NCBI RefSeq assembly: GCF_900105965.1
Contig: NZ_FNTV01000001.1
Location: 1,488,001-1,552,000 of the forward strand
Origin: Arthrobacter alpinus
GTDB taxonomy: Bacteria; Actinomycetota; Actinomycetes; Actinomycetales; Micrococcaceae
Length of the DNA stretch: 64,000 bases
Direction: 5' to 3'
A program made the position numbers and the translations under genes. The notes beneath the pieces were generated by a model. That model did not search any database and was not told where the DNA came from. It saw nothing but the letters and a program-made list of their open reading frames with translations. Numbering within the stretch: the stretch's first letter is position 1; every line of letters starts with the position of its first letter. Below are positions 35,923 through 43,918 of the stretch, one piece after another.

Positions 35923-37989
35923 ATGAGTACAACGGCAAGACAGCCGGAACACCGTTCACCGGTGGGAGGCGATACACGGGTTGGTGAACACATTCATCAA
36001 CTCCTCAATCTTGCCCACGCCCTCGTCCACGCCACCACCACATCCGCTGTTGGCGACACCACTGTTGGTGAGACTGCCACCACCGCCACGGCTGCTGCGG
36101 GTGGGGTGGTGTGTGGTGTTCAGCTGGGTGGGTTGAGTGATCAGGAATTAGTGGGCTGGGCTCAAGACCTAGAACATCTGGCCCGGTTCCAGCAAGCCCT
36201 CAACGTCCAGGCCGCAGCCGAAATAGCCCACCGCACCAGTGCCGGCCGCTACACGGCCCTCGGGACCCGAGGACCCAAGGAAATGCTCGTGCAATCACTA
36301 CAGATCAGTACCGGTGAAGCCGCCCGCCGGCTCGGGCTAGCCGAGGCGATCCTACCCACGATCGATACCATCACCGGGACCCCGACCCCACCGACTCAAC
36401 CCGTCCTGGGCCAAGCGTTCCTCACCGGAACAATCGGTCAAGAACAAGCCATCATGGTCTCTAAATTCGTCACCGACGCTCAAACCCTGCTCCACGACGG
36501 ACGAATCAGCGCCACAACCCTGCACGAGGTCCAAAGCACCCTCGTCACCTCGGGACAAAACGAGAACCCAGACTTCCTACGCCGCATCGGTACCCGCGTC
36601 ATGAGCCTTCTAGACCCCGATGGTCAACAACCCGGCCCCGCCGAACTCCGCGCTAAACAAGGCATCACCTTCCGCCAACCCCGCCGCGGACTCGTCGGCT
36701 TCAACGGCTACCTCACCCTAGAACAACACGAAACCATCATGACCATCATCAGCCGCTTCACAAACCCCAACCACCACAAAAACATCAACCCCACCACCAC
36801 CACCAATGCAGGCGATACAGACACCACAGCTGCGGCAGACTCGGCGGGTCTGGCAGGTGGCGTGGGGAGGCTCCAGGAGCAGGAACTCACAGAACAAGCG
36901 ACCTTATTCGAGGAACTCGCCGAATTCGCCACCCTGTTCACCCCCACCAACCCCACACCACCCGATCACTCCCCAACTCAATCCCCAGCTCAATCCCTGG
37001 GTGAATCCCCAGACGATTCCTCGGGTGCATCGGCGCCGAAAGCTTCTACCCAACCCCCGGAACCCCGAGAACCCATTGATCCCTCTGATCCCTCAGGTGC
37101 GTCAGGTTCTTTGGATCCCTCGGGGCCAGGCGATGCTGGGTGGGATCCGATCTGGGACGACACCGGACCCCTCACCCCACCAGAGGCCACCACCGCTCCA
37201 CCCACCACCACAACCAACACTGGAACTGGCACAACGGATGGTGGGGTGCGGGTACCGCCCCCGGGCTCAGAAGAGATGGTCGCGGGTCTAGACCCGATCG
37301 ATCCGAACAATACCGACCCGGCCGTGAAAGATGATCGGAGCTACGCGCAGAAACTCCTCGATGGCGTCATCGACTGCCTCAAACTCGCCGCCCGCACCGA
37401 CACGCTCCCGCTCAACGGCGGACTGAAAGCTCAACTCATCATCACCACCCGCCAAGAAGACCTCGACCGCAACGACAACCAAGGCCTCGCCTTCACCGTT
37501 CACCACGGCCCCGTACCACTAACCCTGTTCGAGCAATCCCTGTGCGATCCCGACATCACCCGCATCACCCTGGGAACCGGTCAAGACATCCTCAACGCCG
37601 CCCGCACCGAACGACTCTTCACACCCGCCCAACGCAAACTCCTCCTCGCCCGCGATCTCGGCTGCACCTTCCCGGCCTGCACAGCATCAGCCCTCTGGTG
37701 CGAAGCCCACCACATCATCCCCTGGCACCAAGGAGGCGAAACCAACCTCAACAACGCAGCCCTGCTCTGCAGCCACCACCACACCATGATCCACACCACC
37801 GACTGGACCATGGAACTCATCCACGGCACCCCACACTTCACCCCACACTTCACCCCGCCCTACCTCATCGACCCCACCCAAACACCACGCCACAACACCT
37901 ACCACCACGGCCTCCCCACACCCACCTACCCCACCACCTACAACCAAGGCTGGAACACCCAAAACAACACAAACACCACCAAACAATAA
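35923..37989 (+). CDS. DUF222 / HNH endonuclease domain protein (13E12 family)
   Basis: A 688-residue protein of the 13E12 repeat family. DUF222 covers about residues 45-290 (LSDQELVGWAQDLEHLARFQ and HRTSAGRYTALGTRGPKEML). Residues about 290-465 are low complexity (Pro, Thr, Ser, Asp, Gly). The HNH nuclease domain is at about 581-624: CTFPACTASALWCEAHHIIP, then WHQGGETNLNNAALLCSHHH, with the Cys pairs and the catalytic His. The C-terminal tail is His/Thr/Asn-rich. Actinobacterial genomes hold many copies of this family; the role is unknown. The coding strand is extremely C/A-rich. Confidence 0.88.
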   Translation: MSTTARQPEHRSPVGGDTRVGEHIHQLLNLAHALVHATTTSAVGDTTVGETATTATAAAGGVVCGVQLGGLSDQELVGWAQDLEHLARFQQALNVQAAAEIAHRTSAGRYTALGTRGPKEMLVQSLQISTGEAARRLGLAEAILPTIDTITGTPTPPTQPVLGQAFLTGTIGQEQAIMVSKFVTDAQTLLHDGRISATTLHEVQSTLVTSGQNENPDFLRRIGTRVMSLLDPDGQQPGPAELRAKQGITFRQPRRGLVGFNGYLTLEQHETIMTIISRFTNPNHHKNINPTTTTNAGDTDTTAAADSAGLAGGVGRLQEQELTEQATLFEELAEFATLFTPTNPTPPDHSPTQSPAQSLGESPDDSSGASAPKASTQPPEPREPIDPSDPSGASGSLDPSGPGDAGWDPIWDDTGPLTPPEATTAPPTTTTNTGTGTTDGGVRVPPPGSEEMVAGLDPIDPNNTDPAVKDDRSYAQKLLDGVIDCLKLAARTDTLPLNGGLKAQLIITTRQEDLDRNDNQGLAFTVHHGPVPLTLFEQSLCDPDITRITLGTGQDILNAARTERLFTPAQRKLLLARDLGCTFPACTASALWCEAHHIIPWHQGGETNLNNAALLCSHHHTMIHTTDWTMELIHGTPHFTPHFTPPYLIDPTQTPRHNTYHHGLPTPTYPTTYNQGWNTQNNTNTTKQ

Positions 37990-38109
37990 AAAACAACGGA
38001 CCCCGATCCAAAGATCAAAGCCCGCTGTTCAACTAGTCAAATCATGCAGTTCAACTAGAATATGACATCTAAATGTCACATTTCATTTATGAATTTTTTA
38101 CAAACACTA
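37990..38109. other. AT-rich spacer with short repeats
   Basis: A 120-bp low-GC stretch, unlike its surroundings. GTTCAACTAG occurs twice in direct orientation (38027-38036 and 38049-38058), and TGACAT/ATGTCA (arms at about 38062-38077) forms a small inverted repeat. It separates two converging genes; no clear terminator stem. Confidence 0.5.
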
Positions 38110-39312
38110 TTAGTCCTGGGGAAGAACACTTTTGTAGACATCCAAAGTCTGATCAACAATGGATTCCCATGAAAAATGATCCGTGGCGCGTTGCCGACCC
38201 TTTTCACCCATGGAACGTGCCCGGGCGGGATCGTTAACCACCTCGATCATTGCCGCGGCAAAGTCAGCAACGAACTTATCCGGATCAAGAGGAGTCCCGG
38301 TTCCATCGGAAACCTGTTCAAGGGGAACCAGTAAACCAGTCTCACCGTGGGCTACCACTTCAGGAATACCGCCGGTAGCACTGGCAACAACAGCTGCACC
38401 GCAGGCCATAGCTTCCAGGTTCACAATTCCCAAGGGTTCATAAATGGACGGGCAAGCAAAGACAGTGGCGTGGCTGAGAACCTGAATCAGTTCGGCCCTG
38501 GGCAACATCCGTTCGATGACCACAACACCGTCACGCTCAGCCTTGAGACCCTCAATCAGGGCGTTGACCTCTGCACCCAAAGCTGGAGTATCGGCCGCAC
38601 CGGCGCAAAGCACCAGCTGAACCTCGGGCGGCAGTGCTGCGGCGGCCTTCAACAGGTACGGCACACCCTTCTGACGCGTCACTCGACCAACCCAAACAAC
38701 GCTGGGACGGTCCGGATCGATGCCAAGTGCTCGGACGGCGTCATCCTTCTCATCGCGCTGCCATGAGGCAACGTCGATCCCGTTGTGGATTACCTTGACC
38801 TTCTCGGGGTCCACATCCGGGTAGCTGCGCAGGATGTCCTGACGCATACCATCGGACACGGCAATAATGGCGGCTGCGCCTTCATAAGCAGTCTTCTCCA
38901 CCCACGAGGAAACGGCATAGCCGCCGCCGAGCTGCTCGGCTTTCCAAGGGCGCAGCGGCTCCAAACTATGGGCGCTCAAGACGTGCGGAATGCCGTGCAG
39001 CAACGCCGCCATATGGCCGGCCATGTTTGCGTACCACGTATGTGAATGCACAAGGCTGGAGCCTGCGATCTCGGGAACTATCTGAAGATCAACGCCAAGA
39101 GTTTGCACAGCGGCGTTAGCGCCATCGAGTTCGGGCAGGTTTTCATACGAGCTGACCGTCGCTCCGTGAAAGTCCGCATCTCGAGGTTTGCCAAAGGCGT
39201 GAACCCTCAAATCGACCTTCGCTGCGAGGACACGGCTAAGCTCGGCAACATGGACACCGGCGCCTCCATAAATCTCGGGCGGAAATTCTTTCGTCACAAT
39301 ATCTATACGCAC
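38110..39312 (-). CDS. glgA: Glycogen synthase, actinobacterial GT4 type
   Basis: A 400-residue GT4 glycosyltransferase acting in alpha-glucan synthesis. In actinobacteria this GlgA (GlgM) makes maltose-1-phosphate or extends glucan from ADP-glucose. The N-terminus MRIDIVTKEFPPEIYGGAGV has the nucleotide-sugar loop; VSSYENLPE, HSHTWYANMAGHMAALLHGIP, VVWVGRVTRQKGV and FACPSIYEPLGIVNLEAMAC with the E-x7-E motif follow. GTG start at 39312. Divergent from glgC with 106 nt between them; both act on ADP-glucose. Confidence 0.93.
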   Translation of the reverse strand: MRIDIVTKEFPPEIYGGAGVHVAELSRVLAAKVDLRVHAFGKPRDADFHGATVSSYENLPELDGANAAVQTLGVDLQIVPEIAGSSLVHSHTWYANMAGHMAALLHGIPHVLSAHSLEPLRPWKAEQLGGGYAVSSWVEKTAYEGAAAIIAVSDGMRQDILRSYPDVDPEKVKVIHNGIDVASWQRDEKDDAVRALGIDPDRPSVVWVGRVTRQKGVPYLLKAAAALPPEVQLVLCAGAADTPALGAEVNALIEGLKAERDGVVVIERMLPRAELIQVLSHATVFACPSIYEPLGIVNLEAMACGAAVVASATGGIPEVVAHGETGLLVPLEQVSDGTGTPLDPDKFVADFAAAMIEVVNDPARARSMGEKGRQRATDHFSWESIVDQTLDVYKSVLPQD

Positions 39313-39418
39313 ATACTCAAGGTAGTCTGTCCGGACGAAATTGTTCTAGTGTGAAGTTGTTGTGACCCGCACATGGCGCAACGAAGCGCATCTATACCAA
39401 GCTGTCGGAGGTTGGATC

Positions 39419-40849
39419 ATGTCAGTAAAGAAAGTTCTGGCGATCGTATTAGCAGGCGGTGAGGGCAAACGGTTGATGCCCTTGACAGCAGACCGTGCAA
39501 AACCAGCCGTTCCCTTTGCGGGTTTTCGGTTGGTCGACTTTGCCTTGTCTAATTTGGCAAATTCTGGATATTTGAAGATTGTGGTGCTGACTCAATACAA
39601 GTCGCATAGTTTGGACCGTCATATTTCTGAGACATGGCGTATGTCAACACAGTTGGGGAATTACGTGGCCTCCGTACCCGCTCAGCAGCGGCGCGGAAAG
39701 AGCTGGTTCCTAGGCAGCGCAAACGCCATTTATCAGTCCATGAACCTTATTGTCGACGCCGAACCGGACATTGTTGTTGTGGTCGGCGCGGACCACGTGT
39801 ACCGCATGGACTTTGAGCAGATGGTTCAAAGCCACATCGCGTCTGGCGCCCGCGCCACGGTAGCCGCCGTCCGCCAGCCGTTGGAAATGGCGGACCAGTT
39901 CGGTGTTATCGAGGTTGACGGCGAGGAAGTTGCCGGCGCAATTGGCGCCCACAAGATTTCCGCTTTTGTCGAGAAGCCCGAATCAACTCCGGGCCTGCCC
40001 GATGCCCCGAACCAGTTCCTGGCTTCCATGGGCAACTACGTCTTCGACGCCGATGCCCTCGTTGAGGCGCTTGAGAAGGACGCGGTCAAGGAAAACACGA
40101 AGAATGACATGGGTGGCGACATCATCCCGTACTTCGTAGACCGAAACGAAGCCTACGTCTATGACTTCTCCACCAATGACATCCCGGATGCAACAGATCG
40201 GGACCGTAACTACTGGCGTGACGTTGGGACGATCGATTCGTACTACGACGCCCACATGGACCTGATTTCCCCCGTGCCCGTCTTTAACCTGTACAACAGG
40301 GCTTGGCCGATCTTCACCCGTGGAACCACCTCACCGCCGGCGAAGTTCGTTCGTGGGGAGCACAACTCTGTTGGAGCCGCACTGGACTCCATTGTTGCCC
40401 CGGGTGTTGTGGTTTCCGGTGGCGTCGTGGAAAACTCGGTGCTTTCCAATGACGTCTTCGTTGCCACGGGTGCCCGTGTCCAGGACTCTGTCCTTATGGA
40501 CAAGGTAAGCGTCGGCGCTGGCGCCGTCGTACGCAGGGCCATCATTGACAAGAACGTCAAAATTCCAGCCGGGGCCACCATTGGCCTTGATCCCGCACTG
40601 GATTTGGCTCGCGGCTTTGCCGTGACGGAGTCGGGATTGACCGTCTTGAGCAAGGGCCAAATTGTCCCGGTCCCGGATGAGGCCGAACGGGCCTTGTCGT
40701 TGGCGGCAGCTGCTGAAATTCCAGAAGCCCTTGCCCTTGCAGTCGGCAACGACGACATTGCTCAAGATACCCTCGACCAGGTCGTGGAAAACCAGATCAT
40801 TGCCATTGGGTCGGCGGTGTCCGTCGAAGAGGCTAAAATTGCGAGGTGA
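39419..40849 (+). CDS. glgC: Glucose-1-phosphate adenylyltransferase
   Basis: Makes ADP-glucose from ATP and glucose-1-phosphate, the committed step of glycogen synthesis. [20 protein letters not shown] is the nucleotide-binding loop, [20 protein letters not shown] the regulatory/substrate block, and [13 protein letters not shown] the metal site. A left-handed beta-helix follows. At 476 residues it is about 60 residues longer than typical GlgC, due to an extra C-terminal tail (Ala/Glu/Asp-rich). ATG at 39419 with GGAGG upstream. Its stop overlaps the next gene (GTGA). Confidence 0.94.
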   Translation: MSVKKVLAIVLAGGEGKRLMPLTADRAKPAVPFAGFRLVDFALSNLANSGYLKIVVLTQYKSHSLDRHISETWRMSTQLGNYVASVPAQQRRGKSWFLGSANAIYQSMNLIVDAEPDIVVVVGADHVYRMDFEQMVQSHIASGARATVAAVRQPLEMADQFGVIEVDGEEVAGAIGAHKISAFVEKPESTPGLPDAPNQFLASMGNYVFDADALVEALEKDAVKENTKNDMGGDIIPYFVDRNEAYVYDFSTNDIPDATDRDRNYWRDVGTIDSYYDAHMDLISPVPVFNLYNRAWPIFTRGTTSPPAKFVRGEHNSVGAALDSIVAPGVVVSGGVVENSVLSNDVFVATGARVQDSVLMDKVSVGAGAVVRRAIIDKNVKIPAGATIGLDPALDLARGFAVTESGLTVLSKGQIVPVPDEAERALSLAAAAEIPEALALAVGNDDIAQDTLDQVVENQIIAIGSAVSVEEAKIAR

Positions 40850-42285
40850 CTGCCCCTGACTTAACCCCCGAAGAAATCCAAAATTGCATCAAGGTTTTGG
40901 AAAGCATCCATGTCTATGACGAAGAACATCCCGACTATGTCCTGGTTCGCCGGGCAACAGGAAAGATGTTTAAAGCAGTCAAGCGATACCGCCGCAATGT
41001 AAAGCGCGACGCTATCAATGACGCAGACAAGGCCGTTCTTGCCAAAACAGCAACAGCGGCACCGGATCGCATCGACGATGAAACTCGGGGCAACAAGCTC
41101 AAGCCGTCAACCACAGGTGCTACGGCGGGAACGCTTCTGCGTTCCCGCCCCTGTTACATCTGCAAGCAGCACTACACGCAGGTGGATTCGTTTTACCACC
41201 AGTTGTGCCCGGAGTGCGCCGCCTTTAACCACTCCAAACGAGACGCCCGCACGGACCTGACCGGCAAACGTGCCTTGCTGACCGGTGGGCGCGCCAAGAT
41301 TGGCATGTACATTGCTCTGCGTCTCCTGCGAGACGGGGCTCATACCACCATCACCACGCGATTCCCGAAGGACGCCGCCCGCCGGTTCGCGGCAATGGAA
41401 GACAGCGCTGATTGGCTCCACCGGCTGCGCATAGTTGGAATCGACCTCCGCGACCCCACTCAGGTGGTGGCCCTGACCGACTCACTTATTGAGGCCGGAC
41501 CCATCGACATCATCATCAACAACGCCGCCCAGACGGTTCGTCGCTCGGGCAATGCCTACAAGCCGCTGGTCGACGCCGAGCTTGAGGAACTGCCCACCGA
41601 TTCCCCCATGCCGGAGCTGGTGACTTTTGGTCACGCGCATGACAAGCACCCGCTGGCGCTGGCCACCCAGATGATGGACAAGCCCCAACTTGCGGGCGAT
41701 GAAATCGCTGCCTTGGCCCTCTCAATGGGCTCCGCATCGTTGGAACGCATCGAGGCTGGAACTGCCATTGACGCCGGTGGCCTGGTCCCGGACCTGGCCA
41801 CGATCAATAGCTGGACGCAGGTTGTCGACCAGGTTGATCCCCTGGAAATGCTGGAAGTTCAGCTCTGCAACGTCACCGCCCCTTTCTTGCTGGTTTCGCG
41901 CCTGCGACCGGCCATGAAGGCCTCGGATGCCAATCGCAAATACATCGTGAACGTTTCCGCCATGGAAGGCCAGTTCTCCCGCGCTTACAAGGGCCCCGGT
42001 CACCCACACACCAACATGGCCAAGGCAGCATTGAACATGCTGACACGCACCAGCGCCCAAGAAATGCTGGACGAAGACGGAATCCTGATGACAGCGGTGG
42101 ACACAGGTTGGATTACCGATGAACGCCCGCACTTCACAAAGGTGCGTTTGGCCGAGGAGGGCTTCCATGCCCCCTTGGACCTGGTCGACGGCGCGGCCCG
42201 CGTTTACGACCCGATCGTGATGGGCGAGTCCGGAGAAGACCAATTCGGGGTATTCCTGAAGGACTACAAGCCCAGCCCGTGGTAA
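40846..42285 (+). CDS. Zinc-ribbon/SDR fusion protein of unknown function
   Basis: A 479-residue protein in three parts. Residues 1-100 are helical and charged ([20 protein letters not shown]). Residues 101-126 carry a four-Cys zinc ribbon: Cys103, Cys106, Cys121, Cys124. From 138 on comes a Rossmann fold with [18 protein letters not shown] for NAD(P). At the usual Tyr-x3-Lys site the sequence is [12 protein letters not shown], so Tyr is replaced by Thr; IVNVSAMEG retains the Ser. A roughly 80-residue insert lies between the Asn-Ala region and the active site. No named family recognised. Overlaps glgC and the exporter gene, so translationally coupled. Confidence 0.8.
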   Translation: MTAPDLTPEEIQNCIKVLESIHVYDEEHPDYVLVRRATGKMFKAVKRYRRNVKRDAINDADKAVLAKTATAAPDRIDDETRGNKLKPSTTGATAGTLLRSRPCYICKQHYTQVDSFYHQLCPECAAFNHSKRDARTDLTGKRALLTGGRAKIGMYIALRLLRDGAHTTITTRFPKDAARRFAAMEDSADWLHRLRIVGIDLRDPTQVVALTDSLIEAGPIDIIINNAAQTVRRSGNAYKPLVDAELEELPTDSPMPELVTFGHAHDKHPLALATQMMDKPQLAGDEIAALALSMGSASLERIEAGTAIDAGGLVPDLATINSWTQVVDQVDPLEMLEVQLCNVTAPFLLVSRLRPAMKASDANRKYIVNVSAMEGQFSRAYKGPGHPHTNMAKAALNMLTRTSAQEMLDEDGILMTAVDTGWITDERPHFTKVRLAEEGFHAPLDLVDGAARVYDPIVMGESGEDQFGVFLKDYKPSPW

Positions 42286-43331
42286 AGCCCGACGGCGCCA
42301 GCCCCGCCTTTGGCGCTAGGGTGCGAACCCTGGCGCCGGGCCTCGCCGCTGCCCTACTGGCGGTTGCCGTTTCTCTCATGGTCCATCGCTTGGTGCCGAT
42401 GCTGCCTGCCATGACAGTCGCCGTCGTCCTTGGCATTGCGGCTGTGAACCTGCCTGGCAGTTCTGCCCTGTGCCAGGGTCCATGGCGGGCGGGGCTGAAT
42501 TTTGCCGGCAAACACCTCATGCGGGTGGGCATTGTGTTCCTCGGCCTGAAGCTGAGCCTCAGCGACATTATGAATCTCGGCTGGGTCAGTGTGCTGCTGG
42601 TGGTAGCCGTGGTGGTGCTCAGTTTTGCCGGAACCTTGGCCTTGGGAAGGCTGTTTAGGCTCAGTGGAGACACACCGCTGTTGATCGCCACTGGCTTTTC
42701 CATCTGCGGGGCCTCGGCCATTGGGGCCATGGCAGCCGTGAAGGGAACCCGGCACGAAGATACCGTGCTCCCAGTTGCCCTCGTGACCCTGTGTGGCACA
42801 CTCGCGATTGGCATCCTGCCGCTGCTGATGACCCCGTTGGGGCTATCTCCCCTGCAATTTGGCCAGTGGGTTGGCGCAGGCGTGCATGATGTGGGTCAGG
42901 TGGTGGCCACGGCACAGACGGCCGGAGCGGTTGCCTTGAGCGCCGCCGTGGTGGTCAAGTTGACGCGCGTGGTGCTGCTGGCTCCAATTGTTGGCGTTGC
43001 CGGTGCGATCGAACGCAAACGGCAAGCCCGCGCGCACCTGCTCACAAATGCGGGCACGGCCCCGAAGTTTCCGCCCTTGGTTCCCCTATTCGTAGTGGGA
43101 TTTCTAGTCATGGCTGCACTGCGAAGCACCGGCTGGCTGGCTGACGGTGTCATCGAAGGCGGCGCGTTGATCCAGGACATTGCATTGGGTGCTGCCCTGT
43201 TTGGTCTCGGCTCCAGTGTGCGGGTGCGGGATCTATTGGAGACGGGTCTGCGCGCAACCGTTATGGCGTTGTGCTCGTGGGCCCTCATTGCCTCGTTGGC
43301 GTTCGGTGCCGTGCACCTCATGGCCGGCTAA
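42279..43331 (+). CDS. YeiH/UPF0324 family putative sulfate exporter
   Basis: A 350-residue integral membrane protein with about ten hydrophobic segments. Blocks GLNFAGKHLMRVGIVFLGLK, LIATGFSICGASAIGAMAAV and GAGVHDVGQVVATAQTAG are diagnostic for the UPF0324/YeiH (PSE) family. The substrate is not proved for the family; sulfonates or sulfate have been suggested. GTG start at 42279 overlaps the end of the zinc-ribbon SDR gene by 7 nt, so the two are translationally coupled. Confidence 0.9.
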   Translation: MVKPDGASPAFGARVRTLAPGLAAALLAVAVSLMVHRLVPMLPAMTVAVVLGIAAVNLPGSSALCQGPWRAGLNFAGKHLMRVGIVFLGLKLSLSDIMNLGWVSVLLVVAVVVLSFAGTLALGRLFRLSGDTPLLIATGFSICGASAIGAMAAVKGTRHEDTVLPVALVTLCGTLAIGILPLLMTPLGLSPLQFGQWVGAGVHDVGQVVATAQTAGAVALSAAVVVKLTRVVLLAPIVGVAGAIERKRQARAHLLTNAGTAPKFPPLVPLFVVGFLVMAALRSTGWLADGVIEGGALIQDIALGAALFGLGSSVRVRDLLETGLRATVMALCSWALIASLAFGAVHLMAG

Positions 43332-43392
43332 ACGCCGCACGGTCTCGTGCGATGTCGTAGATTCTGCAATAAAGGCATGGCATGATCGACCC

Positions 43393-43863
43393 ATGGTGGA
43401 GATCCGACGGCTGCGCCCCGGCGACGAGACCGTGGCTGCCCAAATGATTGCGATGATGGCCGCCGTGTTTGAGGAGGGCCTCCAGGACCTCCCCGGCGGA
43501 TACGTTCAGGAGCTTCTCAGCCGTGATTCCTTCTGGGCGATTGCGGCCTTTGACGGTAAGGAGGCGGTAGGTGGACTCACCGGACACACATTGCCCATGA
43601 CCCGCTCCCCTTCGTCAGAGATACTTATCTACGATCTGGCGGTGCGGGAAGACCACCAACGGCGCGGCATCGCGGCCAGCCTGATACAGGAACTGCGCGC
43701 CGCCGCAGCATTGGAAGGCATCCACGAAATATTCGTCCCAGCTGACGACGCAGATGTGGGGGCACTAGCGTTCTACCGCGCGCAGGGCGCCACAGCGTCG
43801 CCGGTCACCCACTTCACATTTGGCACTCAGGCCGCCTCTCCCCGAAACCCAGGACGGCGTTGA
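43393..43863 (+). CDS. GNAT acetyltransferase of the AAC(3)-I type
   Basis: A 156-residue acetyltransferase. The acetyl-CoA loop is DHQRRGIAASLIQEL, and the block SSEILIYDLAVREDHQRRGI is very close to that of aminoglycoside 3-N-acetyltransferase type I. The start region VEIRRLRPGDETVA, the middle FWAIAAFDGKEAVGGLTGH and the end ALAFYRAQGATASPVTHF also follow that family. Whether it acetylates aminoglycosides is unproven; chromosomal relatives may act on other amines. ATG at 43393, with little ribosome site. The preceding 62 nt hold its probable promoter. Confidence 0.85.
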   Translation: MVEIRRLRPGDETVAAQMIAMMAAVFEEGLQDLPGGYVQELLSRDSFWAIAAFDGKEAVGGLTGHTLPMTRSPSSEILIYDLAVREDHQRRGIAASLIQELRAAAALEGIHEIFVPADDADVGALAFYRAQGATASPVTHFTFGTQAASPRNPGRR

Positions 43864-43918
43864 TCCTCCACCAGTGCCCATCGTGACGGAGGTTGGAACG
43901 GAACCATGATTGAATGAA

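Noticed and set aside
35923..37989. DUF222/HNH gene as an insertion sequence or group II intron protein
   Set aside because: No terminal inverted repeats, target duplication or reverse transcriptase domain; the HNH/DUF222 layout is that of the 13E12 family.
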